Positions 1-6,538 of a stretch of 14,461 nt of DNA are shown here, one piece after another. Position numbers and translations under genes: made by a program. The number at the start of each line of letters is the position of its first letter. The stretch's first letter is position 1. The stretch is from Actinobacteria bacterium ATB1. Its GTDB lineage: Bacteria > Actinomycetota > Acidimicrobiia > UBA2766. Where the stretch lies: assembly GCA_021404985.1 (NCBI GenBank), contig QWHP01000013.1, positions 1-14,461 on the forward strand. Direction: 5' to 3'. The notes under the pieces are model-generated. The model searched no databases. It worked only from the letters and a program-made list of their open reading frames with translations, and had not been told where the DNA came from.

Positions 1-19
1 GGAATCGGGAGGCCCTGAG

Positions 20-487
20 TTGGTGGTTCGGATGGCCCCCATTGACGACGAGACCTTGCCGGAGCCGAATCTCATCGATTCGCTGTTCCGGAATGCCGGG
101 GCCCCGTTCGAGCTGAGGCCTCGTCCTGTCACCCAGTGGATCAGGGCGCTACGCGACTGGACGAACGTGACGTTGGACATCACGGAGTCCCGCGCCAAGG
201 GCGAGATCTCCCCCTACGTGATCCTTCCCCAGGAGGACCGTGACCTCACGCTCCTCGTACAGGCCTCCCTTCAACACCAGTTGACGGAGGCGACTGTGCG
301 TGGGGACGACACCATCTCGATCCGTCTCCAGTGCGAGCCCACGGACATCGCAAGAGTCGTTCTCGGACTGCGTGTCTTCACGGAATTCGCCCTCGAACTC
401 GTGGAGGAGGGACGTCTGAACGCCGCGCCCGAAGCCGAGACCCTGAGTCTCCTCGCCGAGGTCGCGGACGAGCTGGCGACCGACTGA
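20..487 (+). CDS. Uncharacterised 155-aa protein
   Basis: I do not recognise this family. The protein has no signal peptide, no membrane segment and only a few Cys/His, so it is probably cytoplasmic. It looks mixed at the N-terminus (proline-rich first 40 residues, then an aromatic WIRALRDW stretch) and largely helical at the C-terminus, ending in an acidic helix (AEVADELATD). The start is uncertain. TTG at 20 sits 7 bases after GGGAGG (7-12), which is a good ribosome site. GTG at 23 and ATG at 32 are alternatives. The frame is also open back to base 2, so the gene could begin outside the window. It ends 15 bases before a strong hairpin. Third-position GC bias and the lack of competing motifs in the other frames support it as a real gene. 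No function is proposed. Confidence 0.7.
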   Translation: MVVRMAPIDDETLPEPNLIDSLFRNAGAPFELRPRPVTQWIRALRDWTNVTLDITESRAKGEISPYVILPQEDRDLTLLVQASLQHQLTEATVRGDDTISIRLQCEPTDIARVVLGLRVFTEFALELVEEGRLNAAPEAETLSLLAEVADELATD

Positions 488-502
488 GCCTGAGCCGTGC
501 CC

Positions 503-538
503 CGGTGGGGTTCCTGCAGCGCTGCGGGGACCCCACCG
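503..538 (+). terminator. Long hairpin between the 155-aa gene and nitrobindin
   Basis: Bases 503-520 and 521-538 are inverted copies of 18 bases that differ at only two positions, both of which become G-U pairs in the plus-strand RNA. The outer part is CGGTGGGGT / ACCCCACCG and the centre is the palindrome GCAGCGCTGC. Flanking CCTGAG (489-494) and CTCAGG (538-543) could lengthen the stem across a bulge. No T-run follows, so this is not a classic intrinsic terminator, but T-poor hairpin terminators are common in GC-rich actinobacteria. It begins 15 bases after the upstream stop and ends 18 bases before the nitrobindin ATG, so it could end the first transcript or affect expression of the second. 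Confidence 0.55.
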
Positions 539-556
539 CTCAGGCAGAATCGCGAC

Positions 557-1073
557 ATGACCTCGAATTCCCCCGATGCCGCCACCCACCTTCCCGACGA
601 GATACGGCACCTCGCCCCCCTGATGGGAACCTGGAAGAGGTCGGGGCCGCGGTGATTACCCCACGATCGAGGCTTTCGAGTACGAGGAGGAGGCCACGTT
701 CGCATGTCCGGGAAAGCCTTTCCTCACCTATTCCCAGAAGACCTGGTCGCTGCCCGACAGATCACCTCTGCACACGGAAGTCGGATATCTGCGACCGGTC
801 GGGACCAGCGTTCTGGAGCTCGTGATCGCACAGCCGACTGGGATCGCCGAGGTACTTGCAGGCGAGCTCACGATCCGCGACGGCACCACGAGGGTCCATC
901 TCGAGAGCACGTCGATCTGCCTGGCACCGACTTCGAAGAACGTCAACGTGACGCACCGAGCCCTCGAATGGGATCGAGAGCAGCTCCGGTACCGTATGGA
1001 CATGGCCGCTGTCGAGCAGGACTTGCAGTTCCACCTCGAAGCCGTCCTCGTGAAAGTGCCGGCGTCCGGCTGA
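557..1073 (+). pseudogene. Nitrobindin (THAP4-like heme-binding beta-barrel), single-base frameshift
   Basis: Nitrobindins are about 160-aa heme-binding beta-barrels that act on NO and peroxynitrite. From ATG 557 the frame reads ...LAPLMGTW (to 634) and stops at TGA 653-655. The family continuation RGRGRGDYPTIEAFEYEEE lies in another frame starting at 636. Removing one A at 635/636 joins the two exactly into GTW-RGRGRGDYPTIE, the family signature (GTWxGxGxGxYPTI). The second frame then runs without interruption through GKPFLTYSQKTW, GYLRPVG, QPTGIAEVL and RYRMDMA, and ends with QFHLEAVL, which carries the expected proximal heme histidine, at TGA 1071-1073. The repaired product is about 171 aa, the normal family length. 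No good ribosome site precedes the ATG. It is either a recent pseudogene or a one-base assembly error. Confidence 0.85.
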
Positions 1074-1094
1074 CGCTGAGCGCAGGGACTCGGA

Positions 1095-3302
1095 TCAGGG
1101 CACGAGGGACTTCGCTGTCTCGACTGCCTCGAGCATGGCCCGGGTCAGTTCCTCGGCATTGAACGGCTTCGAGACGTAACCGTCCATGCCGGCCCCGAGG
1201 CACGTCTCACGGTCTCCTCGCATCGCATGCGCGGTCACGGCGACGATCGGGACATGGCGGTCGCCACCCGCCTCAGCTTCCCTTATGCGCCGGGTTGCCT
1301 CGTAGCCGTCCATCCCCGGCATCTGCACATCCATCAGGATCATGTCCCAACCGTCCTGGTGGACGGCCACTGCGTCACTGCCGTCCTCGACGGACTCCGT
1401 CTCGCATCCGAGACTCTGGAGCATGCGCTCGGCGACCTTGCGGTTCACGGGGTTGTCCTCGACGACGAGGACTCTCAGCCCGTCGGGGAGAACCGTCTCG
1501 CCTTCCTCGGACACCTCCGCGGGAGGCTGGCACGGCGACATCGGAACCACGACGGTGAAGGCAGTCCCTGTGCCCGGCCCCTGGCTCTCGACCTCGATCG
1601 TGCCCCCCATGGAGGCGACGAGACGGGACGAGATCGCCAAACCGAGGCCCGTCCCACCGTAGGCCCGCGACAGGGACTCATCGACCTGAGTGAACGCGTC
1701 GAAGATCCTCTCCTGCTGTTCCTTGGGGATACCTATGCCCGTGTCCACGACACGCAGCTTGATGTCAGTTCTCCCGTCGCCCTCATCGCCCCGGCTCGGC
1801 GCAGCGTCTAGACAGATCGTCACGCCGCCGACTTCCGTGAACTTGATCGCATTGGCGGCGAGGTTCATGACCACCTGCCGGAACCTGACCTCGTCACCGA
1901 TGACCCACGGGGGAAGCTCCTCGCCGACGTCGACACGCAGGAACAAGCCTGCCTGTAGCGCGCTCGGCTCGAGAAGGTCGGCGACAGAGTCGACGCAGGC
2001 AGTGGGGTCGAATGGCGCCTCGCGAAGAGTCAGGTGGCCGGCTTCGACCTTGGACAGGTCGAGTACGTCCTCCAGGACGCTCAGCAGGGTGCGCGCCGAC
2101 TGTTCGACGATGTGCAGCATGTCGTTGCGCTCCACGGCGTCGTCGGTCTGACGCGCGAAAGTCGACATGCCCAAGATCGCGTTCATGGGCGTGCGCAACT
2201 CGTGGCTCATGTTCGCGAGAAACTGGCTCTTGGCCTTGTTAGCCTGCTGGGCCTCCTCCACGGCCGCGTTCAGATCCAGAGTCGACACCTCGATCCTGGC
2301 CAGGAGGCTGTTTATCTCCTCTGCCACGTGCGAGAGCTCGTCGCTGCCGTCTACCTCTACGCGTGCCGCGGAGTCGTCGCTCTCGGCCACTTCACGCACC
2401 GAACGGCTGAGGGCATCGAGCCGGCGCAACACGAGGCGGTCGAGGATCAGTGCGACAGCAGTGATGGCGATGACCGCGATGAAGAAGCCAAGGAGGACGA
2501 CTCTCACGAGAGCCGAGCGGGCCGCCCCCGAGACGTGACGGACCTCGTCGAACTCGAGCACCAGTGGGGTGTCGTTCCCCACCACGGGAAGCTCGACGAA
2601 CCCCGTCCAAGTGGAATCGTCACCTTGCAGCGACCCCACCTTTGCCCCGTGGGATTTCTCCACCACTCCCACTGACTCGGGCATCGGGTCGGCGCGCACG
2701 GCCAAGTCCTCGATCAGGACAGTTTCGGCAAGCCCGGCAAGAGCCTCGCCGTCGATGAGCCGGCTCATGACGAGCGTGCCTGCGGCCGGCCCCGAAGAGT
2801 CACTGTGCATGACCGGCAGGGCGGCGAAGAAGATGCGTCCGTCGTGCATGGACATGATGCCGGTCTTGGAGTCGTCGGGACCTGCAAGCCCGAAGGAGGA
2901 GACGTCCGAGAACTCCGGGGGGGGATCGACGATCTCGCCCAGCTCCGCGTCGTACATCCCCGTCCAGACAGGCGACCCCTCTGCGTCGTAGAAGCCGATG
3001 AAGTGCAGGTCGGCACCCGAGAACGTCTCGGGCAGGAGGTTCGCCTCGATGTACTCGGCGTTGCCGTCCCCCACGAACTGGTATGTGTCGTCCCAGTACG
3101 ACCAGTCGTATGTGAACGTCTCGAGATCAGAGAGTTTCGCCGCCATCGCGGCAGCCACCCTCTCGGCGTCGAGACGCACCGCCCGCGCCTCGACCTCCGC
3201 AGGACCTCTCTCGGCGAACAGCACTCCGGCCCCGAAAGTCGCCACCGAGGCAAAGGAGAGCACCCCGATCGAGATCAAGAGGATTCGTGTCCGCAACGAC
3301 AC
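1095..3302 (-). CDS. CHASE4-HAMP hybrid sensor histidine kinase with receiver domain
   Basis: A membrane sensor kinase that autophosphorylates on His and passes the phosphate to its own receiver. From a GTG start at 3302 (735 aa) the order is: TM1 about 7-29; an extracytoplasmic CHASE4-type domain about 35-255 with DWSYWDDTYQFV; TM2 about 263-287; HAMP about 288-340; HisKA with SHELRTP (phospho-His 367); HATPase_c with NLAANAIKFTE (N box), DTGIGIP (G1) and GGTGLGLAIS (G2); and a C-terminal receiver about 608-729 with the acidic ED pair, MDVQMPGMDG (phospho-Asp 658) and KPF (Lys 712). I chose GTG 3302 because GGAGGTG (minus strand of 3306-3312) sits at ideal spacing just before TM1. The frame is open to ATG 3380, which would add a charged tail with no ribosome site. 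There is no HPt or output domain, so a separate partner should finish the relay. CHASE4 ligands are unknown. The nitrobindin gene converges on its 3' end with a 21-base gap. Confidence 0.95.
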   Translation of the reverse strand: MSLRTRILLISIGVLSFASVATFGAGVLFAERGPAEVEARAVRLDAERVAAAMAAKLSDLETFTYDWSYWDDTYQFVGDGNAEYIEANLLPETFSGADLHFIGFYDAEGSPVWTGMYDAELGEIVDPPPEFSDVSSFGLAGPDDSKTGIMSMHDGRIFFAALPVMHSDSSGPAAGTLVMSRLIDGEALAGLAETVLIEDLAVRADPMPESVGVVEKSHGAKVGSLQGDDSTWTGFVELPVVGNDTPLVLEFDEVRHVSGAARSALVRVVLLGFFIAVIAITAVALILDRLVLRRLDALSRSVREVAESDDSAARVEVDGSDELSHVAEEINSLLARIEVSTLDLNAAVEEAQQANKAKSQFLANMSHELRTPMNAILGMSTFARQTDDAVERNDMLHIVEQSARTLLSVLEDVLDLSKVEAGHLTLREAPFDPTACVDSVADLLEPSALQAGLFLRVDVGEELPPWVIGDEVRFRQVVMNLAANAIKFTEVGGVTICLDAAPSRGDEGDGRTDIKLRVVDTGIGIPKEQQERIFDAFTQVDESLSRAYGGTGLGLAISSRLVASMGGTIEVESQGPGTGTAFTVVVPMSPCQPPAEVSEEGETVLPDGLRVLVVEDNPVNRKVAERMLQSLGCETESVEDGSDAVAVHQDGWDMILMDVQMPGMDGYEATRRIREAEAGGDRHVPIVAVTAHAMRGDRETCLGAGMDGYVSKPFNAEELTRAMLEAVETAKSLVP

Positions 3303-3412
3303 CTGCACCTCCGTCCCGTGCCCGCCAGGCTCCCTGGTTTGCCGGCGTCTCATCCTGGGCCTCGCTTGTCGGCTGGGCACTGGGTCGAACGGCTTTCGGA
3401 TCCGAACTGGAG

Positions 3413-3439
3413 GTAACGGTAGGATGACGGTACGGTTAC
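3413..3439. promoter_or_regulatory. ACGGT repeats / imperfect inverted repeat in a divergent promoter region
   Basis: The 174 bases between the sensor kinase start (3302) and the LNS2 phosphatase start (3477) must hold both promoters. Within them GTAACGGTA (3413-3421) and TACGGTTAC (3431-3439) are inverted copies with one central mismatch. ACGGT occurs three times on the plus strand (3416, 3427, 3432), the first two one helical turn apart. This arrangement suits a regulator binding site serving one or both genes. I could not place a convincing -35/-10 pair. Confidence 0.35.
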
Positions 3440-3476
3440 AGGATTCCGTGCCCTATGTGGGGCTTCTGGGGGAAGC

Positions 3477-4259
3477 ATGGGGAACACACCTCGCAGGCCA
3501 CTCGTGTCGTCGGTCGCCGTCCTCGTACTGCTCGCGTCGACACTCACTTCCACACAGTCCTTATCGGCTGCAGAACCGGCATCTTGCGCGGAAGTCCTGC
3601 GAGCTGTGGCCACCGACATCGACGAGACCCTCACGACCAAGGACGAGGAATGGCTCCACTCGATCTTCGATCCCGAGCACGACGCTGCCGAGCGGCCGTC
3701 CGCATCGGAGGTCTTCCAGGCATATGCGGATCGCGGTTACCGGATCGTGTACGTGACCGCACGGCCGGACGGGGTCAGGCTCGGTCGCCTCGGCGACACC
3801 CGTGATGCCACGGTTGCCTGGCTGCAGACCCACGGCTTCCCGACTGACCCAGACAGGACCTTCGTCTACCAGTCGCCCGACATCCTCTCCGCTCTCTTCC
3901 CACGCGGCTACAAGGCAGCAGTGATCGAGGCCCTAGAGGCGCAGGGCTTCGTCTTCGACTTCGCATACGGGAACGCGAAGACGGACTTCGAGGCCTTCAC
4001 CGACGCGGGGATCCCCACCGAGGACGTGTTCTCGATCGGCCGCCTCGCCGGCTGGGGTGGCACGACGGGGATCCCGGGTGGCACGTACGCGGACCACCTC
4101 GCATCGCACCTCCCTTCGGTCGACCCCGCGTGCGACCCGGGTACGATCCCGCCCGGGCCCGCAGCTTGCCCCAGCGTCGCCTACGACGGACTCGGCGCCT
4201 GGTTGCTCGAGGACATCTTCGGGATTCCACCCCGGCCGCACACGCTGCGCTGCCACTGA
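3477..4259 (+). CDS. Secreted HAD-superfamily phosphatase, lipin/LNS2-like
   Basis: A 260-aa exported protein. Residues 1-32 form a signal peptide (RR, then a hydrophobic Val/Leu core, probable cleavage near SAA-EP). The mature part carries the HAD phosphatase set: motif I DIDET (Asp47, Asp49), motif II VTARP (93-97, Thr94), Lys146 in GYKAAVIEAL, and an acidic motif in YGNAKTD (164-170). The pairing of DxDxT with YGNxxTD is the pattern of LNS2 (lipin/Smp2) domains, which dephosphorylate phosphatidic acid, so a phosphatidate or related phospho-ester substrate outside the membrane is a reasonable inference. Four cysteines (37, 219, 231, 259) fit disulfides in an exported protein. ATG 3477 follows GGGGGA at good spacing. 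It is divergent from the CHASE4 kinase and may respond to it; that link is inferred from position only. Confidence 0.82.
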   Translation: MGNTPRRPLVSSVAVLVLLASTLTSTQSLSAAEPASCAEVLRAVATDIDETLTTKDEEWLHSIFDPEHDAAERPSASEVFQAYADRGYRIVYVTARPDGVRLGRLGDTRDATVAWLQTHGFPTDPDRTFVYQSPDILSALFPRGYKAAVIEALEAQGFVFDFAYGNAKTDFEAFTDAGIPTEDVFSIGRLAGWGGTTGIPGGTYADHLASHLPSVDPACDPGTIPPGPAACPSVAYDGLGAWLLEDIFGIPPRPHTLRCH

Positions 4260-4276
4260 GGAGCGCTGCCACTGAG
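4247..4276 (+). repeat. 16-bp tandem duplication across the LNS2 stop codon
   Basis: The 14-mer GCGCTGCCACTGAG occurs at 4247-4260 and again at 4263-4276, a period of 16. The first copy contains the last codons and TGA stop of the LNS2 gene, so the duplication repeats the stop just downstream. The second copy also forms the left arm of a hairpin, GCGCTGC (4263-4269) with GCAGCGC (4276-4282), loop of 6 bases. That hairpin may end the transcript ahead of the marR promoter. Confidence 0.6.
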
Positions 4277-4313
4277 CAGCGCCGCAGAGACCCTTGCGCG
4301 AGGAGCAGATTCT

Positions 4314-4330
4314 TTAGTTACGCTAAGTAA
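4314..4330. promoter_or_regulatory. Probable MarR operator and leaderless promoter
   Basis: TTAGTTA (4314-4320) and TAAGTAA (4324-4330) are inverted half-sites differing at one position, separated by CGC. This AT-rich 17-bp palindrome stands out in a GC-rich region and ends two bases before the marR ATG (4333). No Shine-Dalgarno sequence precedes that ATG. TACGCT (4319-4324) fits an actinobacterial -10 (TAnnnT) placed to start transcription at or next to the ATG, giving a leaderless mRNA. A repressor bound here would cover the -10, as expected for MarR autoregulation. Confidence 0.6.
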
Positions 4331-4332
4331 TT

Positions 4333-4821
4333 ATGTGCCCAGCTCGCGCCCGGGGAAGATCCGGGACACCCGACAACGATGACCTCGCCGACCTCGCTGG
4401 GCGGCTCAGGCTCCCCATCATGCGCCTCGCGCGCCACCTCAGGCGCCACACGGTCACCGATCTGACCCCCGCCCAATTCTCCGTACTCGCTCGGGTTGCG
4501 GAATTCGGACCCGTCGGCCTCGGCCGGCTTGCGGAGATCGAAGTCGTCAAGCCCCCGACGATCACCAGGATCGTCGCTGTACTCGAGGCGCGCGGTCTCG
4601 TGCAGCGGGAGGAGTCGGATTCCGATCGGAGAAAGGTCACCGTCAGCGCAACCTCCGAGGGCTGGCACGTGCTTGCCCGGATCCGAGCCAGGCGCGACAC
4701 CTTCCTGGCAGCTCGCCTCGCAGAGCTCTCCCCCGCAGAGATCCGGAGACTCAATGGAGTCGTCACGATCCTCGAGCGGCTCGCGGAACAGGTCCGACCG
4801 GACGTGGAGGTGACGGAGTGA
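4333..4821 (+). CDS. MarR-family transcriptional regulator
   Basis: A 162-aa winged-helix repressor of normal MarR length. Residues about 18-45 form the N-terminal dimerisation helix. The HTH follows LTPAQFSVLARVAEFGP (44-60), with recognition helix KPPTITRIVAVLEARGLV (about 73-90). The wing carries the family's D-x-R motif, SDSDRRKVTVSATSEG (95-110). Helices at 111-155 complete the dimer interface. MarR proteins usually repress a neighbouring efflux gene until a small phenolic or drug-like ligand binds. Here the stop overlaps the start of an MFS exporter by 4 bases, so the two are cotranscribed. The 4314-4330 palindrome is the likely operator. The start lacks a ribosome site, but the HTH does not depend on which start is used. 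Confidence 0.93.
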   Translation: MCPARARGRSGTPDNDDLADLAGRLRLPIMRLARHLRRHTVTDLTPAQFSVLARVAEFGPVGLGRLAEIEVVKPPTITRIVAVLEARGLVQREESDSDRRKVTVSATSEGWHVLARIRARRDTFLAARLAELSPAEIRRLNGVVTILERLAEQVRPDVEVTE

Positions 4822-6080
4822 GCCGGATCCGCCGTCTGTCCACACGAACCCTCAGCTCCTTCCGCATCAGGAACTTCCGTCTCTACTTCGCGGCACAGCT
4901 CGTCTCGGTCACAGGCACCTGGATGCAGACGGTTGCCCAAGACCTCCTCATCCTCGATCTCACGGGCAGTGGCACTGCGGTAGGCATAGCCGCTGCACTT
5001 CAGTTCCTCCCGCTGCTCCTCGGAGGAGCCTGGACGGGCGTCCTCGCGGACCGCCTCGACAGGCGCCGGCTCCTGGTCGTGGCGCAAGCTGCAATGGCGG
5101 TTCAGGCGGTCCTGCTGGCCGTGCTCGTCCTTACAGGCACGGCGACGGTCGAACTCGTCTGGTCGATGTCTCTGCTGCTCGGCCTCTGCAACATGTTCTC
5201 ACTCCCCGCACGCCAAGCGTTTCTGCACGACATCGTCGGCGAGACGCACCTGGCCAATGCGGTCGCATTGAACAGCGCAGTCCAGAACGCAGGGCGCGTC
5301 CTCGGACCGGCCGCAGCGGGCGTCGTCGTCGCCCTCTGGGGAGCCGGCCCGGCATTCCTCGCAAACGCAGTGACCTTCCTCGTGGGGATCGCTGCCCTTC
5401 TCGCCATGGATCCGCGGTCATTGTGTCAGGGCCGGCCCGCGAAACGTGAACCAGGACAGATCCGTGCGGGCCTGGCCTACGCATGGACCGACCCGGTCCT
5501 CAGACGCACGTTCCTCCTCGTCGCAGTCGTCGGGACCGTCGGCTACAACTTCCGGGTGACGGTTCCCCTCCTGGGGAAGGTGGTCTTCGGCGAGGGACCC
5601 GAGACGATCGGGCTGCTCTTCTCGGCGATGGCGCTCGGGGCATTCTTCGCTGCGCTCTTCACGGCTTCGCGGCGCTCACCGACCCAGCGGCTCCTCTGGG
5701 GTACGACGGTCGTCTTCGGGGGCTCGCTGCTCCTTACCGCCCTTGCGCCCAGTGTCGAGTTAGCAGCCGTGACGCTCGTCGCGGTGGGCGCCGCCGGTGT
5801 GACCTTCATGGCTACCGCCAACGCAAGGTTGCAGCTCCACACCGAGAGCGACATGCGCGGCAGGATCATGGCTCTCTTCGTCATCCTCGTTCTGGGCAGC
5901 ACACCCATCGGCGGGCCGGCGATGGGCTGGGTCGCCGACGTAGCGGGGACACGAATCGCGCTTGCGGTGGGCGGTGCGATGCCGCTGATCGGCGTCGCCT
6001 GGGCATGGCTCGACCTCCGGCGGGAACAGAGGGACCGCCTGCCCGAAGGGGAACCGCGGGCGGTCGGTGAAGCTGCCTGA
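4818..6080 (+). CDS. MFS exporter (MFS_3/EntS-like)
   Basis: A 420-aa inner-membrane secondary transporter, probably proton-coupled export of a small molecule. The opening FRNFRLYFAAQLVSVTGTWM is typical of the MFS_3/EntS-type subgroup, and the loop between TM2 and TM3 holds the MFS motif A variant GVLADRLDRRRLL (about residues 74-86). Hydrophobic segments account for 11-12 TM helices with a charged break near the middle (about residues 198-215, PRSLCQGRPAKREPGQ). GTG 4818 overlaps the marR TGA (GTGA) and has GGAGGTGA just upstream, so translation is coupled. Substrate cannot be told from sequence; control by a MarR protein suggests a toxic or signalling compound. Its stop codon lies inside a hairpin (6075-6102). 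Confidence 0.93.
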   Translation: MSRIRRLSTRTLSSFRIRNFRLYFAAQLVSVTGTWMQTVAQDLLILDLTGSGTAVGIAAALQFLPLLLGGAWTGVLADRLDRRRLLVVAQAAMAVQAVLLAVLVLTGTATVELVWSMSLLLGLCNMFSLPARQAFLHDIVGETHLANAVALNSAVQNAGRVLGPAAAGVVVALWGAGPAFLANAVTFLVGIAALLAMDPRSLCQGRPAKREPGQIRAGLAYAWTDPVLRRTFLLVAVVGTVGYNFRVTVPLLGKVVFGEGPETIGLLFSAMALGAFFAALFTASRRSPTQRLLWGTTVVFGGSLLLTALAPSVELAAVTLVAVGAAGVTFMATANARLQLHTESDMRGRIMALFVILVLGSTPIGGPAMGWVADVAGTRIALAVGGAMPLIGVAWAWLDLRREQRDRLPEGEPRAVGEAA

Positions 6081-6102
6081 CCCTCCCCGGAATGGGTCAG
6101 GC
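6075..6102. terminator. Hairpin at the end of the MFS gene
   Basis: GCCTGACCC (6075-6083) and GGGTCAGGC (6094-6102) form a perfect 9-bp stem with a 10-base loop. The MFS stop codon TGA (6078-6080) is part of the left arm. A second hairpin follows at 6107-6131 (GGCGGG / CCCGCC around a CCGGGTCCGG palindrome), overlapping the stop of the convergent epoxide-hydrolase-like gene. Neither has a T-run. Together they fill the 42-base convergent junction and probably stop transcription from both sides. Confidence 0.6.
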
Positions 6103-6122
6103 CACCGGCGGGCCGGGTCCGG

Positions 6123-6512
6123 CTACCCGCCTGAGCCTGACATTCGCTGGAGCTGCACAGTCATCGTCGGCATGTCGAAGTAGTCGCGCCACAGCGAGAT
6201 CCGTCCGTCGCCGTCGACCTCGAATACCCCCGCCACCGGCAACTCCATCCACGCAGCGCCGGCTCGGAAGCGGTCCGTCCTCTCGTTCATGACGACGTTC
6301 CCGCTCGCCACCTGCCTGTGCACGACCCAGTCGACCTCGTCGAGCTGTTCCTCGAGCGGCCCCAGGATCCCCTTGATCCCGTTCGCCCCGAATACCTTTC
6401 CCATTGGCACATTGTCGTACTCCACGTTCTCGGCGACGAGCTCGAGCGCCGAGTGGAGTTCACCCGACACGATGCGGCGGATGAATTCGTCGACCGTCTC
6501 CTCAGGTGTCAT
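6123..6512 (-). CDS. Limonene-1,2-epoxide hydrolase-like protein
   Basis: A 129-aa protein of the SnoaL/NTF2-like fold with the residue set of limonene-1,2-epoxide hydrolase: Tyr32 and Asn34 (EYDNVPM) hold the water, and Arg78-x-Asp80 (NERTD) with Asp110 (WRDYFD) form the Asp-Arg-Asp charge relay. All five catalytic residues known from the Rhodococcus enzyme have counterparts with matching spacing, so a water-adding epoxide hydrolase of small hydrophobic epoxides is a real possibility and not just a generic SnoaL fold. Actinobacterial genomes often carry several paralogs whose substrates (terpene, lipid or sterol epoxides) are unknown. ATG 6512 has GAGGAAAGG directly upstream. It lies 26 bases after the methyltransferase stop on the same strand, probably in one operon. 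Confidence 0.85.
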   Translation of the reverse strand: MTPEETVDEFIRRIVSGELHSALELVAENVEYDNVPMGKVFGANGIKGILGPLEEQLDEVDWVVHRQVASGNVVMNERTDRFRAGAAWMELPVAGVFEVDGDGRISLWRDYFDMPTMTVQLQRMSGSGG

Positions 6513-6538
6513 CCTTTCCTCTTCCTGTCGTAAACGCC

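Noticed and set aside
2034..2675. 213-aa open frame on the plus strand
   Set aside because: Antisense to the HAMP and HisKA part of the kinase; composition and lack of motifs mark it as a shadow.
3303..3380. Longer start for the sensor kinase at ATG 3380 or ATG 3353
   Set aside because: Neither has a ribosome site and the added residues are a charged, Arg-rich tail; GTG 3302 has GGAGGTG at good spacing right before TM1.
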